The notes under the pieces: model-generated
The model's input: the letters and a program-made list of their open reading frames with translations, nothing else
Told to the model about the DNA's origin: nothing
Database searches by the model: none
Source of the DNA: Ensifer adhaerens
GTDB lineage: Bacteria; Pseudomonadota; Alphaproteobacteria; Rhizobiales; Rhizobiaceae
NCBI RefSeq assembly: GCF_013283195.1
Contig: NZ_JABEKT010000002.1
Span: 1,397,080 to 1,461,079, forward strand
DNA: 64,000 bases
Direction: 5' to 3'
Translations under genes and position numbers: made by a program
Shown here: piece after piece, positions 35,919 to 45,425 of the stretch
Layout: every line of letters starts with the position of its first letter
Numbering within the stretch: the first letter of the stretch is position 1

Positions 35919-36699
35919 AGAGAAGACTCCATTTACGTTGGCGATTGGTCGGTCCCCTTGGGGCGCACTCGTATCCAAGAATGAGTGTATGGTTAGGATT
36001 TGCTTTTTAAAGGCGAAAAGATGACCGGCGGCGTGCGCACCTCCCGCAGACGTATATCATCAATCGCGAATATGTAATATTTCCTCGTGAACGAAGATCA
36101 TCTATTCATGGATGAGCAAGTGTATTCCTGAAGATGCCGATGTAATTTCCGGATGTATCGACATTACTCATGAAATAATCGACCGTACCTTGGTATCAGG
36201 ATGTTTGCTTTCATCTTGTATCGGAAATTTTGCCCTCTCGGTAAATTGAAATCCGTCAATTTGGGCGACGCATCTTGCGATGCAGCAATATTTTGCACTG
36301 CACGCACATAGCCGTCACCAACGCGAAGCTTGTAACAAAAGTTGATAGTGAAAGCGGATCGAAGGCCAACCTCGAGACGAACGAAACAAGGCGAAACCCA
36401 CAGTGGGTGGAAACGGGAGGTTCGGCCCGGTCGTTGCCAACCTCAATTCGGCCGGTGAAAATCGATTCCCTCTGCCTCTCCCGAAAGCCATATCAAAAGC
36501 CAAATCAACGGAATTTGATTGGCACCGGCCTGTTCTAAAGGCGACATAAACATTTTCGGGGCTATAGCGGCTTATATTGCATCTGCGGCTATTGTCGGTT
36601 GAACCGGGGCGTAACCGCCAATATATTGAAACTCTGTGGTGGGAAGGGCTTTGGCTCCGATGGAGACACCAACAACAGATCCGAAAGCTAGGTAGCGCG
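35919..36699. promoter_or_regulatory. Long divergent exoY-exoX control region
   Basis: 781 bp without a convincing gene; short open frames here have no family features. The left half (about 35980-36260) is AT-rich, unlike the coding DNA around it. In S. meliloti the exoX-exoY intergenic region carries several promoters and responds to MucR and ExoS/ChvI signalling; I cannot identify the individual sites here by eye. Its size suggests complex control of the first committed step. Confidence 0.6.
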
Positions 36700-36984
36700 A
36701 TGTTCGCACCCCGCGTCTTTGCCAGCATGATTGGCGCCTTGACGGTCTTTGCCATCGTCACCTACCTGCTGAACGGCTCACTGACCTCGACCCTGATCCA
36801 GACCCTGATCTGCGCCGTGCTGATGCAGGTCGGCTATTTCCTGGCTGTCGTCTTCCTCGTTTGGAAGAAGGCGCGCGAACGCGACCGGCAGGCAGCCGAG
36901 AACGCACGCACAGCGACGGAAGAAAAACAGACCGGCAAGGTTTCGACTGGGCGGTTGAACAGGCCCGGCCACTTCAATCCCTGA
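36700..36984 (+). CDS. exoX: Exopolysaccharide production repressor ExoX
   Basis: 94 aa from the ATG at 36700; the in-frame extension upstream is not family-like. Two membrane helices (VFASMIGALTVFAIVTYLL and LICAVLMQVGYFLAVVFLVW) are followed by a basic cytoplasmic tail rich in Arg, Lys and Gln. This is the ExoX/Psi family of small inner-membrane proteins that lower succinoglycan output post-translationally, probably through ExoY; the ExoX:ExoY ratio sets production. Its position between exoY and exoU matches S. meliloti. Confidence 0.9.
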   Translation: MFAPRVFASMIGALTVFAIVTYLLNGSLTSTLIQTLICAVLMQVGYFLAVVFLVWKKARERDRQAAENARTATEEKQTGKVSTGRLNRPGHFNP

Positions 36985-37138
36985 CGCGCAAAAGGCGGCC
37001 TTCCTTTGCCGCCAATGATGCCATCGACAAAAAAGTCAACGTTTTGACGCGGTTACGACATGATCGCGTTGCATCTTGCGGCGCGCCGGCAAAGCAACAC
37101 CGATGCCGGCCATGCCCGACGTAACGCTGGAGGCCAGA

Positions 37139-38152
37139 ATGACCGCAGCTGCAACGATGGACGTCTGTGTCATCATCGCCGCAAAAAACGCCGCCGAAAC
37201 GATTGCAAGGGCCGTCGCTTCGGCGCTTGCCGAGCCCGAAACCGCCGAGGTAATCGTGATCGACGATGGTTCGACGGACACGACCGCATCGTCTGCCTTG
37301 TCGGCTGCCGATGACACAGGACGTCTGAACGTCGTTCGCTTCGAGAACAATCGCGGCCCGGCTGCTGCACGAAACCACGCGGTCGCAATCAGCCGCTCGC
37401 CGATCCTTGCCATCCTCGATGCCGACGATTTCTTTCTGCCCGGCAGGCTCACCCGACTTCTCGCTGTGTCTGATTGGGATTTCGTTGCCGACAACATCGC
37501 CTTCATGGACGAGACGGCCGCCGCCAGCGCCGCGGCCGACGTCGGCCGGTTCCAGCCGGAACCACGCCTTCTCGACCTCAACGGCTTCGTCGAGGGCAAC
37601 ATCTCGCACCGCGGCGTGAGGCGTGGCGAGATCGGCTTTCTGAAACCGCTGATGCGGCGTGATTTTCTATCGACGCATCAGCTCGCCTACAACGAGGCTC
37701 TTCGTCTCGGCGAAGACTACGACCTCTACCTGCGAGCGCTTGCCAAAGGCGCGCGTTACAAGATCATCCACAGCTGTGGCTACGCGGCGATCGTGCGTGG
37801 CAATTCGCTCAGCGGCAGCCATCGCACCGAGGATCTGAAGAGGCTTTACGAGGCCGACCGGGGCATTCTCGCCGACAACCGATTGAGCGCCGAGGCGGCC
37901 GCCGTCATTCGCCGGCACGAACGCCATATTCGCGGGCGCTACGAGCACCGGCGTTTCCTCGATCTGAAACGCGAAGGCGGCCCGATCGCCGCCATCACCT
38001 ATCTGCTCGGCAAGCCGGGGGCAATTCCTGCGGTTGCCGGTGGCATCTTTGCCGACAAGGCCGAACGCATACGACCGACCGAGGCGCTTGCCGAACGCGG
38101 CAACTCGAACCGGTTGCGCTATCTGTTGCCGGCCTCGGCCGAATTGAGTTGA
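37139..38152 (+). CDS. exoU: Succinoglycan glucosyltransferase ExoU
   Basis: 337 aa from the ATG at 37139, chosen for GGAGG 6 nt upstream. GT2 family: CVIIAAKNAAETIARAVASA at the N-terminus, VIVIDDGSTD, PAAARNHAV, ILDADDFFLPGRL (DxD metal motif) and LGEDYDLYLRAL. In S. meliloti ExoU adds the sixth sugar (a beta-1,6 glucose) to the lipid-linked oligosaccharide on the cytoplasmic face of the membrane. It lies between exoX and exoV and is convergent with exoV. Confidence 0.93.
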   Translation: MTAAATMDVCVIIAAKNAAETIARAVASALAEPETAEVIVIDDGSTDTTASSALSAADDTGRLNVVRFENNRGPAAARNHAVAISRSPILAILDADDFFLPGRLTRLLAVSDWDFVADNIAFMDETAAASAAADVGRFQPEPRLLDLNGFVEGNISHRGVRRGEIGFLKPLMRRDFLSTHQLAYNEALRLGEDYDLYLRALAKGARYKIIHSCGYAAIVRGNSLSGSHRTEDLKRLYEADRGILADNRLSAEAAAVIRRHERHIRGRYEHRRFLDLKREGGPIAAITYLLGKPGAIPAVAGGIFADKAERIRPTEALAERGNSNRLRYLLPASAELS

Positions 38153-38157
38153 TCGCC

Positions 38158-38188
38158 TTCAACGGCGCCCGTCGCGGGCGCCGTTGAA
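38158..38188. terminator. Bidirectional terminator between exoU and exoV
   Basis: A 13-bp perfect stem (TTCAACGGCGCCC / GGGCGCCGTTGAA) with a 5-nt loop, 5 bp after the exoU stop and 9 bp from the exoV stop, followed on the plus side by TTTCTCCTT. It ends both convergent transcripts. Confidence 0.85.
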
Positions 38189-38197
38189 TTTCTCCTT

Positions 38198-39148
38198 CTA
38201 GAGATAATCGCGACGAACGGTTTCGAGAACGTCGCGGAAGCGCGCCTTGCGCTCGGCAAGGACGCGGTCTTCGCTCAGTTGCGGCTCGGCCCTGCTCGCC
38301 TGCCACAGGGCCAACGTCGAGGGAGCAGCCAGAAACTGCTTGGCGGCTCCACGCAGGAAGGTCTGCCTCGGCGGCGTCGTGCCGACGACGAGGTCGCCGT
38401 CGATCTGGCGCCGGTTCGGGTCTTCACCGTCGGTTTCAGCGATATCGAATCCCATGCCCCAAAACCTCGTGCCCTTGATCATCGCTTCAGCGCGGCTTGA
38501 AACCGGGACATGGCGCGGGCGATAGGTGACGCCGACCGTCTGCGCCCAGTCGTTCCACTTGAAGCTGTTGATGCTGTCGGATGTCGAAACCGCCACCCAC
38601 GGAACCCGAAAGGCATCCGCAAGGATTGCACCGTGCATCGATTCCGCCACGATCAGCTCGGATTGGGCGATCTCCCGGATGACGGCTCCTGCCTCGCCGC
38701 GCGGGTCGATATAGTGCAGGCCAACCGTACCGCAGGTCGTCGGCCACATGCCGGCGATCGCGCTTTCCCAATGGGGAACGAAACTGCGCTTGTGGATCTT
38801 CGGCAGGTTCCGGAATTCCGGCATCTCGGCAACCATCACGGCCGGATCGATGATGCCAAGTTCGGGCGAAACTCCGACCTTCTCGGCGGTTAGCGGCCCG
38901 CGTACACAGCGGACGTCCCACTCCGCCTTGTCGCGCATATCCGGAAGCGTGCCATAGCCGAAGCCACTGCCGAGCACGAGTTTTCGCATACCGTCGGGCA
39001 GTAACGCTCGGTTGAGCACCGTACCGACGCCGACGAGCACGATGTCGTCATGGCTGTCGCGGAAACCAGGCAAGAGGAAATCCCAGAGCCAAAGATTGAG
39101 GTCGTCTCCGAAATTGCCGTGATGTGATTCCCAGTAATAGGGCTTCAT
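38198..39148 (-). CDS. exoV: Succinoglycan pyruvyltransferase ExoV
   Basis: 316 aa from the ATG at 39146-39148 with AAGGA upstream, the same length I recall for S. meliloti ExoV; a longer reading frame upstream is rejected. Polysaccharide pyruvyl transferase family: MKPYYWESHHGNFGDDLNLW, VLGSGFGYGTLPDM, VRCVRGPLTAEKVGV and SELIVAESMHGAILADAFRV. It adds the ketal-linked pyruvate to the terminal glucose of the octasaccharide, using phosphoenolpyruvate. It is transcribed toward exoU, downstream of exoW on the minus strand. Confidence 0.95.
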   Translation of the reverse strand: MKPYYWESHHGNFGDDLNLWLWDFLLPGFRDSHDDIVLVGVGTVLNRALLPDGMRKLVLGSGFGYGTLPDMRDKAEWDVRCVRGPLTAEKVGVSPELGIIDPAVMVAEMPEFRNLPKIHKRSFVPHWESAIAGMWPTTCGTVGLHYIDPRGEAGAVIREIAQSELIVAESMHGAILADAFRVPWVAVSTSDSINSFKWNDWAQTVGVTYRPRHVPVSSRAEAMIKGTRFWGMGFDIAETDGEDPNRRQIDGDLVVGTTPPRQTFLRGAAKQFLAAPSTLALWQASRAEPQLSEDRVLAERKARFRDVLETVRRDYL

Positions 39149-39231
39149 GAGCGGTCCTTCTCTCAAATGAAAATGTGTCCGGCGCCGCAAGCGGCGTCTC
39201 TGTTCCCTCCTGAGGGATGCTGTCTTCGTGA

Positions 39232-40197
39232 TCAGCGTTGCGGTGATAGTTTGCCGACGGCCAATTGGAGGGCGCTTTGCAGCAATTTCGGATCGCGCCA
39301 CACCCAGCGCGCCAGGAGCCTGAACTGCGGCGATTGCTTGCGGCGCAGCCGCCGCGCCTGGCTCCACAGCGCCTGTCGGCGGGCCGTGTGCTGGTAGGAG
39401 CGGATCGAAGCGATTTCCTGTGGGCGGCGCGAAAACCGGCCCTCGAGCGTTTCAAGCGCCACGAAGGTGTTGAACTGCTGCTGCAAGAATTCCGGCGAAT
39501 CGTTGTCGATCGAATGGAAGATGTTGATGCCTTCGCCGCGCTCGGCACCGGCCGCATCGCAAAGCACAACGCGCCTGGCCGCAAGCACGCAGTCGCAGAA
39601 GAACAGCACATCTTCGGCGGCCAGCCGCAAGGCTGCATCGAAGCGGATATTTTCGAACAGCGCGCGCCCGATCACCATGCAGGACAGATGCAGGAAGCTC
39701 CAGTTTCTCAGCATCACCTGTGAAAGATCGGGAATTTCCACCACCAGCGGGCTCTGCTGCAGGCGAATGCAGGTGTCGCTCTTCAGGAGATCGGCAACGC
39801 CGAAATGATAGTAGAATGCATCGCCGCCCGAGATCGATGCCCAGTAGCAATCGGCATCGTAGCGCGTCAGGCTTTGATAGGCATTCTTCAGGTGATCCGG
39901 CGTCCAGATGTCGTCGGAATCGAGGAACGCCACGTATTCCGCATCGTGAGGAACATGGTCGAGCCCGGTGTTGCGTGCACCGCCCGGCCCCTGGTTGGGC
40001 TGGCGTATAATGGTGATGCGTGCGCGCAGGTCTTCACCAAGCGGAGCCAGTTCCTCATCGACGGAATAGGGCGACTGATCGTCGACAACCAAGACGTGAA
40101 AGTCCTGGAATGTCTGGGCGAACACGGACTTGAGCGCCCGCCGAAGAATGCCCGGCTCCTTCTGGTAGTAAGGGATAATAATCGTAAGCTTTGCCAT
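39232..40197 (-). CDS. exoW: Succinoglycan glucosyltransferase ExoW
   Basis: 321 aa, GT2 family: LTIIIPYYQKEPGILRRALK, VLVVDDQSPYSVDEEL, GPGGARNTGLDHV, YVAFLDSDDIWTPDHL (DxD). In S. meliloti ExoW adds the seventh sugar (beta-1,3 glucose), with the last one presumed to be added by another enzyme or by ExoW itself. It lies upstream of exoV on the same strand and divergent from exoT with about 115 bp between their starts. Confidence 0.94.
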   Translation of the reverse strand: MAKLTIIIPYYQKEPGILRRALKSVFAQTFQDFHVLVVDDQSPYSVDEELAPLGEDLRARITIIRQPNQGPGGARNTGLDHVPHDAEYVAFLDSDDIWTPDHLKNAYQSLTRYDADCYWASISGGDAFYYHFGVADLLKSDTCIRLQQSPLVVEIPDLSQVMLRNWSFLHLSCMVIGRALFENIRFDAALRLAAEDVLFFCDCVLAARRVVLCDAAGAERGEGINIFHSIDNDSPEFLQQQFNTFVALETLEGRFSRRPQEIASIRSYQHTARRQALWSQARRLRRKQSPQFRLLARWVWRDPKLLQSALQLAVGKLSPQR

Positions 40198-40312
40198 CTT
40201 TTCGCCCCTGCGGTTTCTCTACAAAGAGTCTTGCGTGGTCACCTCCCACCGGGTCGCGGCCGTATGTCTATCGCCTGTCCTTTGCCTCTTATTCTTTCAA
40301 AGGACTCACGGG

Positions 40313-41806
40313 ATGTTCGCCATGCCCTCCACCGTCAATGCCAAATCCGTCACCCGTAACGTCGGCTGGAGCGTGCTCTCAAAGACAGGCACATTCGGGC
40401 TGAAATTTGTCACCGTGCCTATTCTGGCGCGCATCCTGACGCCTGAAGAGTTCGGAACGGTCGCGGTCGCGCTCACTGTCGTGCAGTTTCTGGCGATGAT
40501 CGGCGGTGCCGGTCTCGCCTCCGCGCTGATCATTCAACGCGAGGAGGAAATGGAACTTGTCCACTCGGCCTTCTGGGCGAATCTGGCGATTTCCGTGGCC
40601 ATGGCGCTTGGCCTTTTCGTCTTTGCCGCCCCACTCGCAACGCTGCTCGGCGCGCCTGACGCCACCTACCTTCTGCAGATCATGAGCCTGCTTATCCCGC
40701 TTCAGCTTGGCGGGGATGTCGCCTATGCGCTTCTCGCCCGGCGCATGAATTTCAGCAAGGATGCGGCCTGGAGCATGATTTCGGAAACGGTTGGCGCACT
40801 CGTCGCCGTTATCATGGCGCTTGCGGGCTTCGGTATCTGGTCGCTCTTGGGACAGCTCTTTGTATCGGCATTGATCCGCCTTGCGGGGCTCTATGCCGTT
40901 TCCGGCTACATTCCGAAGCTGGTCTTTTCGTTCCGGCGCGTATGGACACTAAGCCGATTCAGCCTCGGCATGATGGGCTCGGAAATCGCCAACTTCATTA
41001 CCTTCCAGTCGCCGATGGTGGTGATTTCCCGCTATCTCGGTCTTTCCGATGCGGGCGCCTATTCCGCCGCCAACCGCTTTTCCAGCATTCCCAACCAGAT
41101 CGTGCTTTCAGCCGTCATGGGTGTGCTTTTCCCAGCCTTCAGCCACATGGGCGAGGATCGCCAGCGCCGCTCCCAGGCGCTCATGCTGAGCACGCAGGTG
41201 ACCACGGTGCTGCTTGCACCGATGATGTTCGGGCTGTGGGCACTCGCCGAGCCAGCGATGCTCGTGCTCTTCGGCAGCCAATGGGCGGCGGCATGGCCGG
41301 TTCTCGGCCTTCTGGCCCTGTCCAAGGGCGTCCTCACGCCGTGCAGCACTTACGTGCCATACCTCAAGGGCATCGGCCAGGGGGCGGTTCTGTTCTGGTG
41401 GGCCGTGATCCGGGCTCTCGTCACCACCGGCGCAGTCGCCTATGGCGCCATCAACGGCTCGCTGATCGAGGCGATGATCGCCCTTTGCATCGTCAACGTC
41501 CTGACGCTCGTCGGGTATTCGTGGGTGGTCTTCCGGGCTGACGGCATGCCGTTCTTCAGAGGTTTCTTCGTCTCGACCAGACCAATGTTTGCAGCCTTTG
41601 CCATGGCGCTTACGGTGCGCCTCCTCCTTGAGCGCTTCGGTTCGCACGTTCCCAATGCCATCATGCAGGTGCTCGTCGGCGCCGCCATCGGCGGTGGCAT
41701 CTACGTCATTCTGATGGCTCTGACGGAGCGCAAACTGCTGGTGAAGCTTCAGCAAATGATCCGTCAGCGCGGCGCAGCGGCACCGGCTCCAGAACCTGCG
41801 GAATGA
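40313..41806 (+). CDS. exoT: Succinoglycan flippase/transport protein ExoT (Wzx-like)
   Basis: 497 aa from the ATG at 40313, with AAAGGA upstream; a second ATG three codons later is an alternative. Polysaccharide-biosynthesis MATE/Wzx-type protein with about twelve to fourteen helices, starting SVTRNVGWSVLSKTGTFGLK and containing LARILTPEEFGTVAVALTVV. It translocates the completed lipid-linked octasaccharide across the inner membrane and influences low-molecular-weight product. Transcribed from its own promoter, divergent from exoW. Confidence 0.94.
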   Translation: MFAMPSTVNAKSVTRNVGWSVLSKTGTFGLKFVTVPILARILTPEEFGTVAVALTVVQFLAMIGGAGLASALIIQREEEMELVHSAFWANLAISVAMALGLFVFAAPLATLLGAPDATYLLQIMSLLIPLQLGGDVAYALLARRMNFSKDAAWSMISETVGALVAVIMALAGFGIWSLLGQLFVSALIRLAGLYAVSGYIPKLVFSFRRVWTLSRFSLGMMGSEIANFITFQSPMVVISRYLGLSDAGAYSAANRFSSIPNQIVLSAVMGVLFPAFSHMGEDRQRRSQALMLSTQVTTVLLAPMMFGLWALAEPAMLVLFGSQWAAAWPVLGLLALSKGVLTPCSTYVPYLKGIGQGAVLFWWAVIRALVTTGAVAYGAINGSLIEAMIALCIVNVLTLVGYSWVVFRADGMPFFRGFFVSTRPMFAAFAMALTVRLLLERFGSHVPNAIMQVLVGAAIGGGIYVILMALTERKLLVKLQQMIRQRGAAAPAPEPAE

Positions 41807-42216
41807 TATGGGTTAGCGAACTGCGATGTGCCTCACACTCGCCGCAATTCTCACTGCGGGAGGCAAAAAACCTTGAATTGACAATGATCAACGAAAAAAA
41901 GTCTGCCATTTTTGCTGGCAATTATCCGACGTAAATTCAACCCAAGGATACGCTTCATTAGAATATGAGCATGTTGCGCAACATGCGACAAGCGGTGCGC
42001 TTTTGACGATTGCAGCGGTCAATTCGCCTTCAATTTGCGGTGAATTCGAAATGCGGCGAATGCTGCACCGCAACAAATCATGACCGATTCTTTTGCTGCA
42101 GCGCCATATTTTCAGCCGCGCCCCTGCCCTAGCTTAAGTGATGCGGGCTCTAGTCTGCTCTGTTGAAACGGCGCCGAAAATGGCGCTGGCAGATAGGAGT
42201 GACGGATATCGTGGCT
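41807..42216. other. exoT-exoH intergenic region lacking exoI
   Basis: 410 bp where S. meliloti has exoI. I find no gene of adequate length on either strand, nor a recognisable thermonuclease-like remnant. The stretch is AT-richer than neighbouring genes (for example 41865-41935) and should carry the promoter of the exoH-K-L-A-M-O-N operon. Confidence 0.6.
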
Positions 42217-43332
42217 ATGGACGCGAACATTTCCTCGCGGATCAATCTGATGCGCATCGTGCTGATTTCCGGCATCGTCTTCGTACATGTGCCGCATGAT
42301 CCGCAGACGAGCCCCTTCCTCGGTACCTATGGGTTCTGGGACTGGCTGCGCGTGTTTCTGGGCGATAGCCTCTTTCGTGTCGGCGTTCCCTGCCTCAGCG
42401 CGATCTCCGGCTATCTCCTGTTCCGCCGCGGCCTGGAGACGTTCGACTACGGCAAGACGCTTCGGACCAAAGCGCGCACGGTATTGCTTCCCTTCCTTCT
42501 GTGGAACCTTTCCTTTCTGGCGCTGGTGTATGTCGCGCAGCTCAAAAACATCGGTTTCGGCTACCTTCCGGATGTGGTGAACGCCAGCCCGCGCGAATGG
42601 CTGAGCCTGGCGTTTGCGCTCGAGGGACTGCCGATCAACGTGCCGCTCTACTTCCTGCGCGATCTACTGCTTTGCATCCTGCTCTCGCCAGTGCTCGCCT
42701 GGCTGATCAAGCGCTATCCGCTGCAGGCGCTTGGCCTGCTACTTGCTTACGCGGTGCTTCCGCTGCCGAACGGTATCTTCCTGAAGAAATCGATCCTGTT
42801 CGGCTTCTCAACCGGTATCTATCTGAGCCTGCACCGCATCGACGTTAAGCGGCTCGATCCCTATGCGCGATCGATCACCGCCCTCTTCCTCGCCGCTGCC
42901 GTCGCGCTGTCGATCGTTCTCTACCAGACAGGCCCCGAGTTCCCCGCCTGGGTCGATATGCTGCGCAGCCTGACGGCCCTTTCCGGCATCGTCGGTTCCT
43001 GGGCCGTATCCGCGCTTCTCATGCGCACCAGGCTCGGCGAACGGCTGGCGCGCTCCGGCGGCCTCAGCTTCTGGATCTTCTGCGCCCACTACCCCCTGCT
43101 CATCCTTTTCTGGATGGTGTGGAACCGCACCGGGTTCACCGACTACCGTCTGTTCTACTTCGTGATCCCCTTCATCACGATTGCCCTTCTCGTTGCCGCG
43201 CATGCTTACGCCAAGCGCCTCGCACCGGGTTTCACCGCCGTCCTGACCGGCAGCCGCACCGACGCCTCCCGAGCCAATGCGCGCCCGGACACCGGACGTC
43301 GCACCGACTACTCCCCTCAGCAAAGGACCTGA
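42217..43332 (+). CDS. exoH: Succinoglycan succinyltransferase ExoH
   Basis: 371 aa from the ATG at 42217 (MDANISSRINLMRIV), matching the known ExoH start as I recall it. In-frame GTG codons at 42199 and 42211 are alternatives, the AGGAG being closer to them. Acyltransferase-3 family with about ten membrane helices; ISGIVFVHVPHDPQTSPFLG holds the conserved His, and RVGVPCLSAISGYLLFRRG follows. It adds O-succinyl groups to succinoglycan; in S. meliloti this is needed for low-molecular-weight succinoglycan and root nodule invasion. First gene of a long plus-strand operon. Confidence 0.95.
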   Translation: MDANISSRINLMRIVLISGIVFVHVPHDPQTSPFLGTYGFWDWLRVFLGDSLFRVGVPCLSAISGYLLFRRGLETFDYGKTLRTKARTVLLPFLLWNLSFLALVYVAQLKNIGFGYLPDVVNASPREWLSLAFALEGLPINVPLYFLRDLLLCILLSPVLAWLIKRYPLQALGLLLAYAVLPLPNGIFLKKSILFGFSTGIYLSLHRIDVKRLDPYARSITALFLAAAVALSIVLYQTGPEFPAWVDMLRSLTALSGIVGSWAVSALLMRTRLGERLARSGGLSFWIFCAHYPLLILFWMVWNRTGFTDYRLFYFVIPFITIALLVAAHAYAKRLAPGFTAVLTGSRTDASRANARPDTGRRTDYSPQQRT

Positions 43333-43334
43333 CC

Positions 43335-44117
43335 ATGAGATCGATCAGACCTCACCGCCTCGCCCTGCTCACGATTCTCCTTGCCGGGATTGCCGGCTCT
43401 GCATCAGCTCAGCAAGGCGCCACAGGCACCTCGTTCCTCGACAATTTCGACGCGCTCGACACCGGCCACTGGTATGTCTCCGATGGCTGGAACAACGGCC
43501 CACACCAGAACTGCACCTGGTCGAAGGATCAGGCGATGGTCGTCGACGGCGTCCTTGAGCTCAAGTTCGAGGAAGGCAAAAAGGGCGAGCGCAACTATGC
43601 CTGCGGTGAAGTCCAGACCCGCAAGCGCTTCGGCTACGGCACCTACGAAGCCCGCATCAAGGCAGCCGACGGATCCGGGCTGAACTCGGCTTTCTTCACT
43701 TACATCGGTCCCGCCGACAAGAAGCCGCATGACGAGATCGACTTCGAGGTGCTCGGCAAGAACCCGGCCAAGGTGCAGCTCAACCAATATGTCTCGGCCA
43801 AGGGCGGCAACGAGAAGCTCGCAGACGTACCGGGCGGCGCCAATCAGGGCTTCAACGACTACGCCTTCGTCTGGGAGAAGGAGCGGATCCGCTACTACGT
43901 CAATGGCGAACTGGTCCACGAGGTGAGCGATCCCGCCAAGATCCCGACCAACGCGCAGAAGATCTTCTTCAGCCTGTGGGGCACTGACACGCTCAGCGAT
44001 TGGATGGGCACCTTCAATTACAAGGGGCCGACGGCGCTGCAGGTCGACCGGATCGCCTTCACTGCGCCCGGTGACAAGTGCCAGTTCGCCGAATCCGTCG
44101 CCTGCAAACTGGACTGA
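43335..44117 (+). CDS. exoK: Endo-beta-1,3-1,4-glycanase ExoK (GH16)
   Basis: 260 aa from the ATG at 43335, 2 bp after the exoH stop, with AAAGGA upstream. A signal peptide (MRSIRPHRLALLTILLAGIA, ending ASAQQG) is followed by a GH16 domain with NCTWSKDQ, GEVQTRKRFGYGTYEARIKA and the catalytic HDEIDFEVLG (both Glu present). Secreted glycanase that cleaves nascent succinoglycan to lower molecular weight. Longer in-frame extensions inside exoH are shadows. Two C-terminal Cys could pair. Confidence 0.95.
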   Translation: MRSIRPHRLALLTILLAGIAGSASAQQGATGTSFLDNFDALDTGHWYVSDGWNNGPHQNCTWSKDQAMVVDGVLELKFEEGKKGERNYACGEVQTRKRFGYGTYEARIKAADGSGLNSAFFTYIGPADKKPHDEIDFEVLGKNPAKVQLNQYVSAKGGNEKLADVPGGANQGFNDYAFVWEKERIRYYVNGELVHEVSDPAKIPTNAQKIFFSLWGTDTLSDWMGTFNYKGPTALQVDRIAFTAPGDKCQFAESVACKLD

Positions 44118-44222
44118 GGACACCACCGCACCGCCGCATCCGTGCATCGCGCCACAAATGGCGCGTTGCACGATTTCTTGAATGACGCTTGGCTCGGGCT
44201 GAGCAGGAAGACGGACGTTTTC

Positions 44223-45425
44223 ATGCTGAAGGTACTCTATCTGGCACAGGATCTGGCTGACCCCGCGGTGCGCCGTCGTGTCCTGATGCTGAAAGCGGGG
44301 GGTGCACGCGTAACACTCGCAGGCTTTCGCCGGGGCGCAAACGCGCTGGCGGCCATCGAGGGCATCGACCCGATCGAACTCGGCACGACCCGCGATGGCC
44401 GCTTCGGCCAGCGGATCGCAGCGGTCGCCAAGGCATGCCTGACCCTGCCGGCGAAGTTGCGTGCAGTCGACCGGCCCGACGTGATCATCGCACGCAACCT
44501 CGACATGCTCGCCGTCGCCAACAAGGCAGTCGGCATGTTCGGCGGCTTTGTTCCTGTCGTCTATGAATGCCTCGACATTCACCGCCTGCTTCTGCGCGAC
44601 GATGTGGCCGGGCGTGCGGTGCGTGCCAGCGAAGCCTACCTCGGGCGCAATGCGCGGCTTTTGATCACCAGCTCGCCCGCCTTCGTCGAGCATTATTTCC
44701 GCCCGCTCTCCGGGCTGGAAACGCCGGTCATGCTGCTTGAGAACAAGGTGCTTGAACTCGGCGAGCGCGGCGATCCGCCACTTGCAACAGTCACCACATC
44801 GCGACCGGACGAACCCTGGCGGATCGGCTGGTTCGGCGCGCTGCGCTGCCGCAAATCACTCGCACTGCTTTCCGCATTTTCCCGGCGTATGGACGGCCGC
44901 TTCAAGATCGTCCTTCGCGGCCGGCCGGCCTATTCCGAATTCGACGATTTCGACGGCTTTGTGCGCGATGAACCGCACATGACCTTCCACGGCCCTTATC
45001 GCAGCCCGGAGGACCTCGGCGCCATCTACGACAAGGTCGACTTCACCTGGGCGATCGATTTTTTCGAGGAAGGCCAGAATTCCAGATGGCTGCTTCCGAA
45101 CCGGCTCTACGAGGGATGCCGATTTGGTCGGGTGCCGATCGCCATGCGCGGGACGGAGACCGCACGCTTTCTCGCAGTCCGCGGCCTCGGCTTTCTGCTC
45201 GATGAAGCCGAGCCGGACAATCTGGTTTCACTTCTCGGCGACGTCGACGCGGGCCGCTACGCCGATGCGTCTGATCGCGTGCGCGCCTGCAATTCCGACA
45301 CATGGGTCTTTGGTCGCAACGATTGCGAGAACCTCGTCAGGCGCCTATCGGCAATCACGTCGACGGCTCCCGAGCCTGCAGCACCCCTTTCCCCCGTCCG
45401 TCAAAACGAAGGTGGTTTGTCATGA
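44223..45425 (+). CDS. exoL: Succinoglycan glucosyltransferase ExoL
   Basis: 400 aa from the ATG at 44223 (MLKVLYLAQDLADPAVRRRV), which fits the ExoL start; the ribosome site is weak. GT-B-like glycosyltransferase with SYLxARN-type motif VIIARNLDMLAVANKAVGMF, VVYECLDIHRLLL, and C-terminal SRWLLPNRLYEGCRFGRVPI. It adds the third sugar (beta-1,4 glucose) after ExoA in S. meliloti. It is 105 bp after exoK, and its stop overlaps the exoA start (ATGA). Confidence 0.93.
   Translation: MLKVLYLAQDLADPAVRRRVLMLKAGGARVTLAGFRRGANALAAIEGIDPIELGTTRDGRFGQRIAAVAKACLTLPAKLRAVDRPDVIIARNLDMLAVANKAVGMFGGFVPVVYECLDIHRLLLRDDVAGRAVRASEAYLGRNARLLITSSPAFVEHYFRPLSGLETPVMLLENKVLELGERGDPPLATVTTSRPDEPWRIGWFGALRCRKSLALLSAFSRRMDGRFKIVLRGRPAYSEFDDFDGFVRDEPHMTFHGPYRSPEDLGAIYDKVDFTWAIDFFEEGQNSRWLLPNRLYEGCRFGRVPIAMRGTETARFLAVRGLGFLLDEAEPDNLVSLLGDVDAGRYADASDRVRACNSDTWVFGRNDCENLVRRLSAITSTAPEPAAPLSPVRQNEGGLS

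Noticed and set aside
41807..42216. A possible exoI gene or remnant
   Set aside because: No frame of adequate length with thermonuclease-like motifs (for example the catalytic Arg/Glu region) is present on either strand.
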